From contig JAGMVK010000001.1 of the NCBI GenBank assembly GCA_020747065.1, forward strand, positions 2,728,001 through 2,792,000: DNA of 64,000 bases, in the 5' to 3' direction. The translations under genes were made by a program, and so were the position numbers. The notes under the pieces were generated by a model. That model made no database searches, had not been told where the DNA came from, and worked only from the letters and a program-made list of their open reading frames with translations. Shown here one piece after another: positions 45,955 through 57,287 of this stretch; the stretch's first letter is position 1; each line of letters starts with the position of its first letter. Source of the stretch: Cadophora sp. MPI-SDFR-AT-0126 (taxonomy: Eukaryota > Ascomycota > Leotiomycetes > Helotiales > Ploettnerulaceae).

Positions 45955-46236
45955 AGAGCAGGAGCAGCAAGAGCAGTCTGAGGTGAGAGTAGAGTAGTCC
46001 GAGCAAGGTATGGTATGTAGGCAGGCAGGCGGGCGCCGGGGAGCGAAAGCGTGATAGCGCGCGCACATGGCCCGGACTTGTGCGTGTGGCATGGCATGGT
46101 ATGGCATGGCAGGTCTCCTCCGTCCCTGTCGGCGGTATGTTTCCTTTGGGGCTGGTGAGTGGAGGAGCAGTGGAGGAGTGGAGTCGAATTCAATTGAATT
46201 GAAGCAGCAGTAGCAAAGCTGCCCTGATCTGTTTAG

Positions 46237-46256
46237 CTGTCTGTCTGTCTGTCTGT
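46237..46256 (+). repeat. (CTGT)n microsatellite
   Basis: About five tandem CTGT units. Confidence 0.85.
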
Positions 46257-49200
46257 AGTCAGCTATGGCTGCTAGACCATTACGGACGTAGACTGCATGC
46301 ATGCAAGCAAGACTGGTGTCCTAGAAAGGCAGTAATGTTATTTGGGAGGTTGGGGGCTGCTTCTGCTTGGCAACAGAGATTAGATGAGCAGCCAGCAAGA
46401 GACAGAAGTCCAGTCAGTAAAGTGGCCAGTGATATCGCGCAAAGAATGAGATCGAGCACAGAAGGTTAATTGCTTGGTTGGTCGCTGGAAGCAAAAAGAT
46501 GCCATGCCAAAGATGTCAGTCAGCATGCCGAGCCGAATTTAGAACAGCCTATTGTTTCGTTCTGTTATCTCGGCTCTCAGTAGTCTATCTCATCTCTCTT
46601 TCTCATCCCTCCATCCCATCCCTGCCCTGTAAATCTCATCGGGAGCCAGCCTTGGTAACGAACACCAAACCATCCCCACCTTCCCTGCAATTGGTGACTA
46701 CATTACAAGGGCCACCATGGCTGTGCGTCTGCCAAAGAAAGCATCCCAGAAACATGTCAGAAACATCACCTCTCCGCTCTCGTGGAAACAACGGTCGAGC
46801 GAATCCGGTCAGCGTCGACAACCGTTGCTCCCAAGTACCGGACAAATGACAGTCGTTCCCCCGTCCCAGCAAGGAGATCGGTGCGGCTGGTACGACCACC
46901 GTGCCATTTCCATCATTGGAGCATGCAAGACTTTTTGGAATCACTCAATCGGAGATTTCCTCGAGGCCCAAACTTCAGCCGTATTTGCACCAATGATTTC
47001 GCCACCCCCGTGCTGCTCTTCTACGCCCTTGCCTAACTAAGGTTGCGATATTTCACATGGCATAGGATGGAATTGTTCGCAGCCTGGCCTGAGAGTCCTG
47101 AGAAGAGCAAGCAAGCAAACAGAAGATATGACAAGGGCATGCAATGCACTTGCAGTCAGGAGACAGATGACTCCATTCTGGTGCTTCTTCAGCTGGACCA
47201 GGTGATGAAACACTTACTCTTGCGCCTATTTGACCCAATCAGAACTCCAATATGTGCGCCAGTTTCGGTGAGAGCATTCAAACAGAGGAATTGGTCATAT
47301 TGGAGTCATTCGGAGGAGAAGCAGCAATGGTATCATTGAGCATTGCTATTCGGATCTCGTGTTGCATTTTTCGCGTTTCGATTTTCTAGCTGCACCGAGC
47401 TACATTGTCAGAAGACCACTTTGTCTAGGTGCGTACCGCACTTCTGCATTTTACGCATACCCTTCTAGGGACTTTTCGATCTGATTTGTAGGTGCAATTG
47501 ATTAGTTATTCAGAGGCTCGCCAAAACCCTGTCTGGAGCCATCAACCATGCAGCGATGGAATCATTGTCAGAAGACCTCAACGGTCCAATTGGAAACAAC
47601 CCATGTTCGAAATGTCAGAGCAGAACCCGTAGAAACCACGACCCTGGATTTTTGAAATTAAAATCGACAAGAAGATCGATCCATGCAATGCATATTACAT
47701 CAAAAATGGAAGATCTGAAAATGTCTTCAATTGAAGACGTTCATAGGCTGAGATACGGCTTCCCGTAAGGGACGATCATTACGGTCCGGGGGATTAGCAG
47801 ATCGATCTATCTGGGAGGCATTCCAGTGATCAGAACCCTGTTCCAGATCGCTACCAGTTTCAAAATCGCTGCCTATCCTAAACACTTGGAAGTCCCTACC
47901 TTCAACAGGAAATTGATGTTCACGATGCCCTCACTCGCCAACCCGCCCGCGTCGTACAAGGACGTATCAGTGACTCCAGTGGAATCCGAACATCCTGTCA
48001 AGTTCGATCGAAGGTCCTGAATCTGCCTTGCGACATCATCAATTGAAGACAGCCTCGCTCTAAATGTCACGCTAGTCCGGCCCGGACCCAGTCAGTTTAG
48101 CGTCAAGCACGCACGTTCGTAAGGCGGCCAATGAGTGCTCATCCGTACCCTGGTCGCTGCTTAAGCAGGGGGGAAACAACGTGATCGACTGCGCCTCGAT
48201 GTGGCTCTCTTCTATGCCCTCGTCGCTGACGGCGGGCGGTGACGGTGAGATTCCCACCGGTGACAAGCCTGCGATGCAGAGTGAAGCCATTCATTCGGGC
48301 TCGCCGTTGATACCATCATATCATCTATAGTGGCAGGCAGCAGTTTGATATCACATCTCATGGACAAGGCAGATGCATCATCAAATCTCACGACACTCGC
48401 ATTTCGAAACTCGGCGTCAACGATGATCCGGGGAAGCTTCCATTCTATTCTCCCTGCAACTGAGCCCTCTTCTGATATGTCATGAATGATCCCCAAGGCT
48501 CAATGAAAGCGCCGTACCCCGTCTGATAAGTTTCCGACGCGGCTTCTCGGCCTGATTATCCTCTTCCATCTCATTCCGCCGCGCAAGCCTCTGTCTGTTC
48601 TGTCTATCCTGTCTGTGTCTCTCTCTCTTTTCTGTCAAGAATCTCAAGACTCGAGAAGCACAACCCTCAAACCATGGAAGCCACCACGGCGGCAAAGTCG
48701 GAATGGGGAAACTGTGGGCCGATTTGAGGCTTGAAGGCTGGCCAGCTTTGGAAAGCTAAGGTACGATACGGTGGCACGGAGGCACGGAGCAAAGCTATCA
48801 TTATGGACATGGTACAGTACAGCAGCGACCCCCCGGTGAAGATCAAACATTCGACATGACAGACAGAACGTTGACGTTGGCATGTCATCAGTTAATCGAC
48901 GCAGGGAGCTGCACTGTGCCTTTCTCTTCTCATATCTCTAATATTCTTTTCCTTGCTGGGTACCTTCAGCTTGATTCAGCTGGACGGTCTGGACTGTGGT
49001 CTCTCCCCACCCTTTCTCCACGCAATGAAGCTTGATTCAGGTCTGCTGGTACTGTACCTTGTCTTATTCTACTCTTTTGCTTCGATTTGCTTCTCTTTTG
49101 CTTCTATGCTGCATGGATGTTAGGCGGTACTTCGGAATAGTAGACTTACTCTCATTGTGACGACCGTCATCGAGGAGGATTCCAGATACGAGCCACCGAA

Positions 49201-50099
49201 TGATATGCTTTGGCTTGATTGTTCTTGATATTTGCTGGAATAACTAGCCACACTGTATGTTTTGCAACGCAAGCATGATGCCTTTGGTAGGTATCCTTGC
49301 ACCTGTCTCCTGATGCGAGTACCAACATGGGAGGCGTATTTACAGACTCTAGGTTTCAATTCACTTTCGCTTCTCGTGTTTTCCCTTTTTTTTTTTTAGT
49401 TCGCAATGTTCTTGCTCCGTTTGTCTTTTCTTTCTAGCTCTGCTAGTTTCCCGCTACTGAATTCTGCTGCTAGTTTTCTGATGTAGATTTCCAGCCTCAA
49501 AGATTGGTAATGGCCCCAATTGGAACTCAACAAGCCACTTCTGACTCCATTAAAAGCATTGTCCAATTCAAAGTAGCAGTGGGTATGTGGCGAAATTCCC
49601 CGCGCCTCATTTTCTACAGCCGCATTATATACCACGTTCACAAGGCCGAGTGGGAACTGCAGCAGAGTGACGTTGTTTCACAAAAACCGTATTTTCTGCT
49701 GTGCCTTCTCTTTTCCTGTCCCTCACGTCCCTCACGTCCACCTCTTTCAAACTTTTCTCACTTTCATCGTTTCTATCCCCAATTCAAACACTTGGATCTC
49801 TCCGGCCAAGAGAGAGACGCCATCGCCGAGTATGATTCAGCTCTGCCTAAACGCCCAGCTCCTCAGTGCAAGTGCATTGCTTCGAGGATAGCCCTGTAGC
49901 ACCCGCATCATTTGCACGACGAACATGCCACCTAAGCCTCTCTCTATCTTTATCTTCGCCACCCTAGGAAGTTATTTCAGTCTAAGGCTTAGATGCCAGC
50001 ACGCATCTTCTATCATAGGTGCTGCTCCTGCAAAGCGACCATTTCTCTATCAGTGGCTCACCGAAAATCGTTCGTGAGACCTGATTTGATCCCGTCGAC

Positions 50100-53000
50100 T
50101 CAGCTCTGGTTCTTGAACAGCCAATCCGAATTGGCATCGACCATGAAGTTCGTGATGTTGAACTCATTCACCCCATTCCCCATCTCAGGAATGTGCAGAT
50201 CCCCCACGCCATTCCCAGAGACCTGGCCTAGGTCTCCAGGAGCTACTGGTAGTCTAGGCACGTTGAAGAAATCAAAGACATCGAGATATTCCAATTCATT
50301 GGGGGCGGGGGTCCTTGCGGGTGTCACGCTAGGCAGGCGTGATACCATGCCGATATGCTTTGGCTGTCGTGAGATCAGGAAGTCCAAATCATAGGCGCAG
50401 CGTCTCATATCCGCCAGTATCTTGACCGAGGAGGGAGTGACGCGTTCGCCACTCGTACCAGCGGAGCGTTCTGAGTCCCTGTGCTCGTCAAGTACGCGCT
50501 GCAGGATCGCAGTGTAACGCTCAGCTACGAGCCAGTATCGGCCCATCTCTCGGAGGGTGTCGACGAAGAATTGGATCTGTGGGCTGAGCTTATGCTCGAT
50601 AGTTGATCCGTGGACCAGCAGGAGCCGTGCAGCTACCCACAGAGTGAAGGCGAATGGAGGTCCAAGTTTGGGGAGCATGCCGTTTTGCACCACGAATTCT
50701 CCGAGAGCAGCGATGTTCTCGACAGCTCCGTGGCAGCGTTGACTGGCACTGTAGGATGGTGTGAAAATAGGTGATCTGGTTGTTGGGTAGGCAGCTGAGG
50801 AGTGAAGTCTGATTACAGTTGTGTGGTATGTCGCTATTGAACTGGTCAGTACTGATAATCCACATCGTTGGGAAATTTACCATGCAGCATGACCCAACCA
50901 CAATTTATCGACTTATTGCCTCCGGGTTGGAACAGCTTCGCCATGTTTCCATAATCAGCAGGAAGATCGAACTTCCAGGATGTAAGCATATTATCCAATT
51001 CTCTGTACTCGCCCTGCCACTGCTCGACATCCGAAAGAGCACTGATATCTACTGGTTTTTTCAAAAACTTGTGAATCCTGGACAAGATTCCAAGAATCTC
51101 AATGTAATACGAGAAAGTGCCTAGATTCTCTGGCTTGTCAATATCATATTCCGTCCTCTCAGAAGTTCGGAACCAGCGTGTCTGTACTGGTTGATTCTTG
51201 TTCCAAAGGTCATCTCGACATGGTAACGTCCGGTCAATTTCCTTCTCGTCAAGTGCAAATTCGAATGCTGTAGCAATGGTTGCATAGCGGTCAAGCAGGT
51301 ACACCATCCAGAAGAGACGGCGTCTTGACTCCTCCTCGATGAAGTTGTCTGCCTCGGGGAGTACCATGGCTCGAAGGGTGTATATGGAAGGGTAGTTTGG
51401 CGAGACAGAGACGGATGTGGTCTCGACTGCAAGTCCCAGTTGAACAACAGAGCGGGTAATTAGAGCTAGCAAGTTCCATCCTGGAGGACCATTACTACTG
51501 CCCACAAGATCCAGTGCCAGGATTACTAAAGCCTGGAGCGCCTTCACAGAGGAGTTCTCCAATCCGTATAGCAGCACCTTCTGCTTGGATATATCATGGT
51601 AATGGGTACGCCTATCCTCAGTCAAGCGCTGATCTGTTGAGAATCTCAAGGTTGTTGCAACAATTGCATGAAGTAAGATTTTGTCGGCTTCGTCCAAGGT
51701 CGAGGGCCCGAAGAGAGAGTCCAACGTCGATCTTCTATGCAAGATCGGGCACCAAGTATTGACATGCTTGAAATAAAGATCGACTAAAGCGTAGAGAAGA
51801 TCGTATGGGGGAAGTGCGTGATCGGAAGAGAATTCGGGTGGGTTTTGTGTAATATTCAGACTTGGCGATGTCAGAGGTGGCTGACTCGTGCTATAAAATT
51901 CTGGAGCATGACCCGAGGCTACCTGATGTGCTTGATTATGCACACTGTTTGGTTGTTGCATCCCTTGCTGGAAAACATCGCCGTGCAGACTTGACATGCC
52001 CGGTGTTTGAGGCATTGGATTGCCAAAGTCTATCGACTGGCTACCTGGGAAGGTAGAAGGCTTTTGCAGGAAGAGAGCTGTCTCTGCATGAGGGACATGG
52101 CTTCGGTGTCCATCGTTCGATCGGAATCCTACACTTTGCGGAGTATCGTGATCGCTGGGTATACTGTTGCTATGATTTGTGAAGGACGTCTCGAGAATCT
52201 GAGAATGCGATCTGATGATTTCCTCCAGCCTAAGAACAGTCAGTATTATGGTTGTGAGAACGAAAAGCTCCGAGTGTCCAAAAGGATATTGAGGCCAGGG
52301 CAATGTCCAATTACAGAAAGAACATGAAGTCGGTAAATCCCCCGAGGACTACCTTTCCACCTTCCGCCAAAGAGAATTTTCGAGATTGCTTACCTATCCA
52401 GCCTTTGCTCCAATTCTCGACCATATCCAGCTCTTAACCCAGGTTTCTTTCTCTCTTTGTACTCGCAGATAGCGCCATTGCGAGTACACCACCCACATGA
52501 AGGCTGACCCCGATCGCATTTGACCTATCCATGGTTAGACTGGGTGGTAGGGAATAGTAGTAGCTAGAATAGCAGATATAAGAGTCTGTGGCTACAACGT
52601 CCTACACATTCTATAGCTTGCTCTAGAACTTGTATCAAGCAAAGTAGATGATCATGCACACATGCTATGACGGCAGGGTTCAGAGCTTGTAATGACCTGC
52701 ATAGCTTTGCAGATGCGTCTTCGAGCTCGATTGGTTTGCTGCGAGACACCCCTTCAAGAAAGGATGTCGCCAACAACTTCTGACTACGCAAAATTTGCCC
52801 AAACGGTTGATAGTCGTACCTTTCTTTGCTTACACAGCTCACACCTTCGACGAATGGTCAGCCAATTTGGATCATTATTGTCTTGATTGTCAGGGTTCTC
52901 CTCTGTCTCCAGGGCTGGAGGATCAGGAAGAGAGCCGGCGATATCAAGAAGATTAACTGGCGAAAGAGACATAGTCCTTACGAAACCGACATGGGCCGCC

Positions 53001-53139
53001 GCTGTCTTTTACGGGGCCGACTTCCATTTTCTCCATTTTCTCCCAGGCTATCGTCTTCGCTGTATGCATTCTCCTCGTCGCTCTCGGGGGGATTTACTCC
53101 TGGTCGCATGGGCGACTGAGGCGATTGCTTGAGGTCCAT
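50100..53139 (-). CDS. Zn2Cys6 transcription factor with fungal-specific transcription factor domain
   Basis: Five exons fit in phase: 53139-52982, 52844-52820, 52524-52394, 52229-50881 and 50833-50100, giving 798 residues. The N-terminus is acidic, then basic (GSRPRKRQRRPMSVS, likely NLS). The zinc cluster reads CELCKQRKVKCDRGQPSCGW, then CTRNGAIC, with CX2CX6CX6CX2CX6C spacing. The linker GLRAGYGRELEQRLDRLEEI is a probable dimerisation coil. The middle homology region is clear (LYALVDLYFKHVNTWCPILH; PPGWNLLALITRSVVQLGLA; RRRLFWMVYLLDRYAT). Two introns cut the zinc cluster, leaving a 25-nt exon that encodes its first two cysteines. A second in-frame ATG inside intron 1 (52972) could give another N-terminus. 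It is divergent from the L-rhamnonate dehydratase gene across 1.86 kb, which makes it a candidate regulator of the rhamnose genes. That link is inference. Confidence 0.93.
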
Positions 53140-54039
53140 GGCAGTGGGCGGGCCGGCGAGCGACGCGCTGTTGCTGTTGGTCGCGAAAATGGAATTGTTT
53201 TCGGTAGAGTTCAGAACGAGGGCTCGGTGTACTTTAATAGCGAGCACTGTGGGGAGAAAGGGGAAAAACTGGAGGAGAGACGACTAGGGGGGCCGGCCAT
53301 TCAGGGTTGTCCCCCTCGGCTTGTTTGGCTTGGCCTTGGGGTGTGTGTGGGTTTGAATCTGGCTGGCTTTGAACTCGGACTCGGATTCAGGCAGAGGTAT
53401 CCAGACCGAGATCAAGCCGGTGCAGGCTCTTCATCCGCTTCAACGGCCATGCAGCACAGGGATGATATGATTAATGGTTGGGAGGTGCAGGTGGAAGGGG
53501 AGGAGGTGGAGGTGCAGAAGAAATGGAGGAGAGATGGGAGGACAGGAGAGGAGAGGAGAGGAGACGAGAAGAGATGCAGGAAGGGGGAGCTTGACATGAG
53601 GGGAGACGGGATTGCGGAGAACTCGCCAATAGGGGGTTAGGTCTGTGAGTAAGTGATCTCATTAGCATTCGGATTTCGAAATATACTTTTGCAGATTCAA
53701 AATAAAGTGCAGTGCCCCGTGCCCTCAGTGCCACCAAAGGCCATGTGATGTGCTGTGGATGAGGTGATGGGATCGCCAACAAACGGCAAGTGCGTATTTG
53801 CGGGGAGTGGAGTAAGAGGGACGAACGACCAGGGAGGCAAAGCGAGTTCGTATCTCTGTCTGTCCTGTCACGCACAGGATGAGTCGGAGAGGAAGGAGAG
53901 CGCAAGGATGGGATGGAAGCGGGACTGTAGGTGAAATGAGTGCACATTCTCGAAAGCGCAACCAGCATCAAGGAAGGACGCAGTGCGACTCTGTGACTGA
54001 TGGAAATATTATATTACTTGGCGAAAGAACTCTCCGTTA

Positions 54040-54119
54040 CAGCACAGCCCAGCCCAGCACAGCACAGCCCAGCCCAGCCCAGCACAGCACAGCCCAGCCC
54101 AGCACAGCACAGCACAGTC
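54040..54119 (+). repeat. (CAGCC/CAGCA)n pentamer minisatellite
   Basis: About 16 tandem pentamers in an irregular alternation of AGCCC and AGCAC. It sits upstream of LRA2. Confidence 0.9.
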
Positions 54120-54132
54120 CAGGCAGATAAGG

Positions 54133-54134
<2 letters not shown>

Positions 54135-54166
<32 letters not shown>

Positions 54167-54177
54167 TGTATGTATGT
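54135..54177 (+). repeat. (TATG)n microsatellite
   Basis: About ten perfect tandem TATG units, 15 bp after the pentamer array. Likely length-polymorphic. Confidence 0.95.
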
Positions 54178-54406
54178 TCCGAGTCGTACGATGATTGTTA
54201 TTTACAGTTAATGCACGCACGTGGGAATATCATGTATTAAGGTTGTCATACCCTGCCTGGCTTGACTTAAGAAATGCTCCGTAGTGAAGTGAAACCTGGG
54301 GAGGAGAAAGAAAGTGGCCGGGCTGGACAACTGACTGACTGGTTGAAGATAATCTTGTCTCAAGAAAAGAAATAAAGACAAGCTTCATTAGCAGTTAAGT
54401 TGTAGC

Positions 54407-54430
54407 TGTCAGTCAGTCAGTCAGTCAGTG
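54407..54430 (+). repeat. (GTCA)n microsatellite
   Basis: About five tandem GTCA/CAGT units. Confidence 0.85.
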
Positions 54431-54750
54431 AGATTAGGTAAGATATAGAGGAATGATTAAATGATGTTCGGAAGAAATAATGACCAATCCATAACCCATA
54501 AACTTCAATAAGATTTCTACGCTGTGCTGTTGGTGTGGTTGCCTTCCCCAGCTCTCGGGCCAGCCTCTGTCCTGGCTTCTCCCTTCACTACAGTAGCACT
54601 ACCACCACCAGCCTCAAATCCCAACAACAGATGCAAAAGTCCACCTGTCCACGAAAATGTCCTCTCGCCATCAAGCAAGCATGGAAGCAATGGTAAGGCA
54701 CATCCTCAGCCAAATCGATCGATTCATGGCCTGGCCAGCACGTCTCTAGT

Positions 54751-54768
54751 ATCCATCCATCCATCCAT
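54751..54768 (+). repeat. (ATCC)n microsatellite
   Basis: Four tandem ATCC units in the LRA2 promoter. Confidence 0.8.
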
Positions 54769-54789
54769 GTTGAGAGTAGCTCGGCACAG

Positions 54790-54806
54790 CGGTGCAGCTG
54801 CTCCCG
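54790..54806. promoter_or_regulatory. CGG-N11-CCG candidate Zn2Cys6 site upstream of LRA2
   Basis: CGGTGCAGCTGCTCCCG, about 190 bp before the LRA2 ATG. Inverted CGG triplets flank a palindromic GCAGCTGC core. Such everted or inverted CGG pairs are the usual targets of Zn2Cys6 dimers. Chance occurrence cannot be excluded. Confidence 0.3.
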
Positions 54807-54998
54807 AATGACCCCACCAAAGCTTCCTCCATCCTTGACTCGCCCTTGTCGCATCAACTTGCCAATGTATCTGGTCCGCCCGTAATTCCGCGATCTCTCT
54901 CATATATACATGACCTGCCTCCTATCCTCGGCATTCATTATTTCCATATCCCATTATCTTCTGCATCTTCATCACATCCTTGCATTGCTCACACCATC

Positions 54999-56442
54999 AT
55001 GGCAGCAACATCAGCCAGAAGTTTCCCGACTATCAAAGCCGTCCGATCATATGTCATAGATGGCGTTGGATCAGGAGGAGACTACCACAATGTAGAGGGC
55101 GGACACTGGTAAGTCAGCCCCAAGACGCGGGAGGAAATTGTCTAACTCAAGAATAGGCTGATTGATACTTCCATATCGACGCCTATGTCCCGATGGGAGA
55201 AATACCGAGCTTCGAGAACGAGTTGGGGCATCAATGTCTTAGGTTCTTTCTGCGTAGAAATTGAGGGGTCGGACGGCACAGTCGGATTCGCAACTGGATT
55301 TGGAGGTAAGGAAATCTGCCAGCAATAACTAGATTGGACACAAGAACTGACATACCTTACTTTCAGGTCCCCCAGCATGCTGGCTTGTCCACCAACACTT
55401 CGAGCGCTTCCTCATCGGTGCCGATCCAAGAGATACCAACCACCTGTTCGAGCAAATGTACCGAGGCTCCATGTTCTATGGCCGTAAAGGACTTCCAGTC
55501 GCCGTCATATCTGTCATTGATCTGGCGCTGTGGGATTTGCAAGGGAAGATCAGAGGCGAGCCGGTATACAAACTCATTGGAGGAGCCACAAGGGAAAGAC
55601 TGGATTTCTACTGCACAGGACCAGAACCAACAGCTGCGAAAGCCATGGGTTTCTGGGGTGCAAAAGTTCCCTTACCATATTGCCCAGAGGAGGGCCACAA
55701 GGGCTTGAAGAAGAACGTTGAGTTCTTGCGAAAGCACAGAGAAAGCGTCGGTCCAGATTTTCCAATAATGGTCGATTGTTACATGAGTTTGAACGTCCCA
55801 TATACCATTGAGCTTGCCACTGCTTGTCTCGACCTCAATATCAATTGGTGGGAGGAGTGCTTGTCGCCGGATGACACAGACGGATTTGCACAGATTAAAC
55901 GTGCTCATCCCCAGCTCAAATTCACCACTGGAGAACACGAGTACTCGAGATATGGTTTCCGTAAACTGATTGAGGGCCGAAATCTCGACATCATCCAACC
56001 AGACGTCATGTGGCTTGGCGGTTTGACTGAGCTTCTCAAGGTGTCTGCCATGGCCTCAGCATACGACATCCCCGTTGTTCCCCATGCTAGCGGACCATAC
56101 AGCTACCACTACGTGGTGTCTCAAACGAATTGTCCGTTCCAAGAGTACCTCGCAAACTCGCCAGACGGAAAGAGTGTTTTGCCCGTTTTTGGAGACTTGT
56201 TTTTGGATGAGCCAATCCCAGTCAAGGGATATTTGGATACTACCCAACTTGACAAGCCCGGTTTTGGATTGACTCTGAACCCAGCGGCTAGACTGATCCC
56301 AGCAAAGTATTTGTTGACACCCAACCCAGAGAGGCCTCTGGGAGAGCCAGCGAAAGCACCAAAGAAGATTGAAGAGAAGCCCGCAGAAGAGGGCTTGGTG
56401 AATGGCATTGTAAAGGGAGTACATGACTTGACGACTGCATAA
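54999..56442 (+). CDS. LRA2: L-rhamnonate dehydratase
   Basis: Dehydrates L-rhamnonate to 2-keto-3-deoxy-L-rhamnonate (step 3 of the fungal L-rhamnose pathway). Exons 54999-55108, 55157-55305 and 55367-56442 give 444 residues. It is an enolase-superfamily (mandelate racemase) protein. Strong family blocks are STPMSRWEKYRASRTSWGIN, VLGSFCVEIEGSDGTVGFAT and GFGGPPACWLVHQHFERFLI, the last assembled across a splice. SVIDLALWDLQGKIRGEPVY and LDFYCTGPEPTAAKAMGFWG follow. Metal-ligand positions are seen in MVDCYMSLN, NWWEECLSPDD and TTGEHEYSRYGFR, and the catalytic His in VVPHASGPYSYH. The Lys/Glu-rich tail after residue 405 is variable. The next gene is LRA1 in the same orientation. Confidence 0.95.
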
Positions 56443-57287
56443 GGAAATGATATTGTGTAGCTTGTTATTTTGGTATATAGATGAATTCGAATACTTTTGC
56501 ATCAATGCTGTTGTTGTCGTTTGGCCCGTTATCGTGCGACTCGTCTCCAGCCAAACGGCTTGATGGCAACACAACAGAACCGTTGTTCCGCAACCACATG
56601 CCAGCCATGAGGGAATTTCCCCATAGAGCGTTCCACCAACCCATCTTGCCTGACTAGAAAGCTCCGAAGTCAATTGCACAACAGCGCCTTTTCGGTACAT
56701 GTCTGAGAGACTGCTGCATGCCAATTCGAGTCAAATCGACCAGTCAAGCAATTCATCCACACACATGACTTCTCCTTTGCTACCTGGTATTCGCCTACAG
56801 TAGAGAGAGCATTTTATATGCCGTTTACCCGTACCGTACTGCATTGCCGAAGCCCTGAAAATCTCAACATCCTGGAATCAGTGGCTCCTTGCTTGCGAAG
56901 AGGAAGTAGAAGACCGTCTCGGGACCAAATGGCCGAGAAGACCGAAATCGCGGGGTGCCGGCAAGGATGTGTCTGACCGAACCCCACCAAGCTTTCTCTC
57001 TGACTTTATCCAAAGCCTTGCGCTCAAGTAAGTACTGACTGCACTTACTGACGACGTGATGGTAGAATATCCATTCTTTTGAAAGTCATCATTCTTTCCC
57101 TGTTTCTCGAGGTGGCTTTTGACTCCCATTTTCGACTTTACTTTCAATTTACGCGCTCAATACCTGAAAGAGCATTTCTGAAGGTCCGACACAGATTTTC
57201 AGATCCCAAGAAACCCCGCCATACAGCCCCCTCTACCGACTCTCAAAGCATTGTCACTAAACCACAACATCTCCAAAACAAAACGCA
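56443..57287. other. LRA2-LRA1 intergenic region (LRA1 promoter)
   Basis: 845 bp between tandem rhamnose genes. No gene. It contains the inverted repeat at 56917-56938. Confidence 0.5.
56917..56938. promoter_or_regulatory. Perfect inverted repeat TCTCGG-N10-CCGAGA, candidate Zn2Cys6 site in the LRA1 promoter
   Basis: Six-base perfect arms TCTCGG and CCGAGA with a 10-nt spacer (GACCAAATGG), so CGG-N10-CCG. It lies about 350 bp before the LRA1 ATG. This is the geometry bound by dimeric Zn2Cys6 factors. Confidence 0.4.

Larger units (their letters stand above)
44740..50099. other. 5.4-kb gene-poor, microsatellite-rich region
   Basis: No supported coding frame. 45.3-46.3 kb is dense in short tandem repeats (GTAG, TCTGC, GGTCAGA, GGCAT, CTGT). 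46.5-48.9 kb contains CT-rich promoter-like stretches and short frames without family resemblance. A 12-T run lies at 49386. A regulatory or noncoding-RNA role is possible. Confidence 0.45.
53140..54998. other. Divergent promoter region between the transcription factor and LRA2
   Basis: No supported gene. A plus-strand frame of 171 codons at 53125-53640 overlaps the transcription-factor start and is purine-rich low complexity (repeated GGAGAGGAGAGG), so it is not credible. The region holds several tandem repeats (54040-54177, 54407-54430, 54751-54768) and a CGG...CCG site near LRA2. Confidence 0.5.

Noticed and set aside
53125..53640. 171-codon plus-strand frame overlapping the transcription factor 5' end
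   Set aside because: Antisense to a confident gene start, and its second half is translated GGAGA-type simple repeat.
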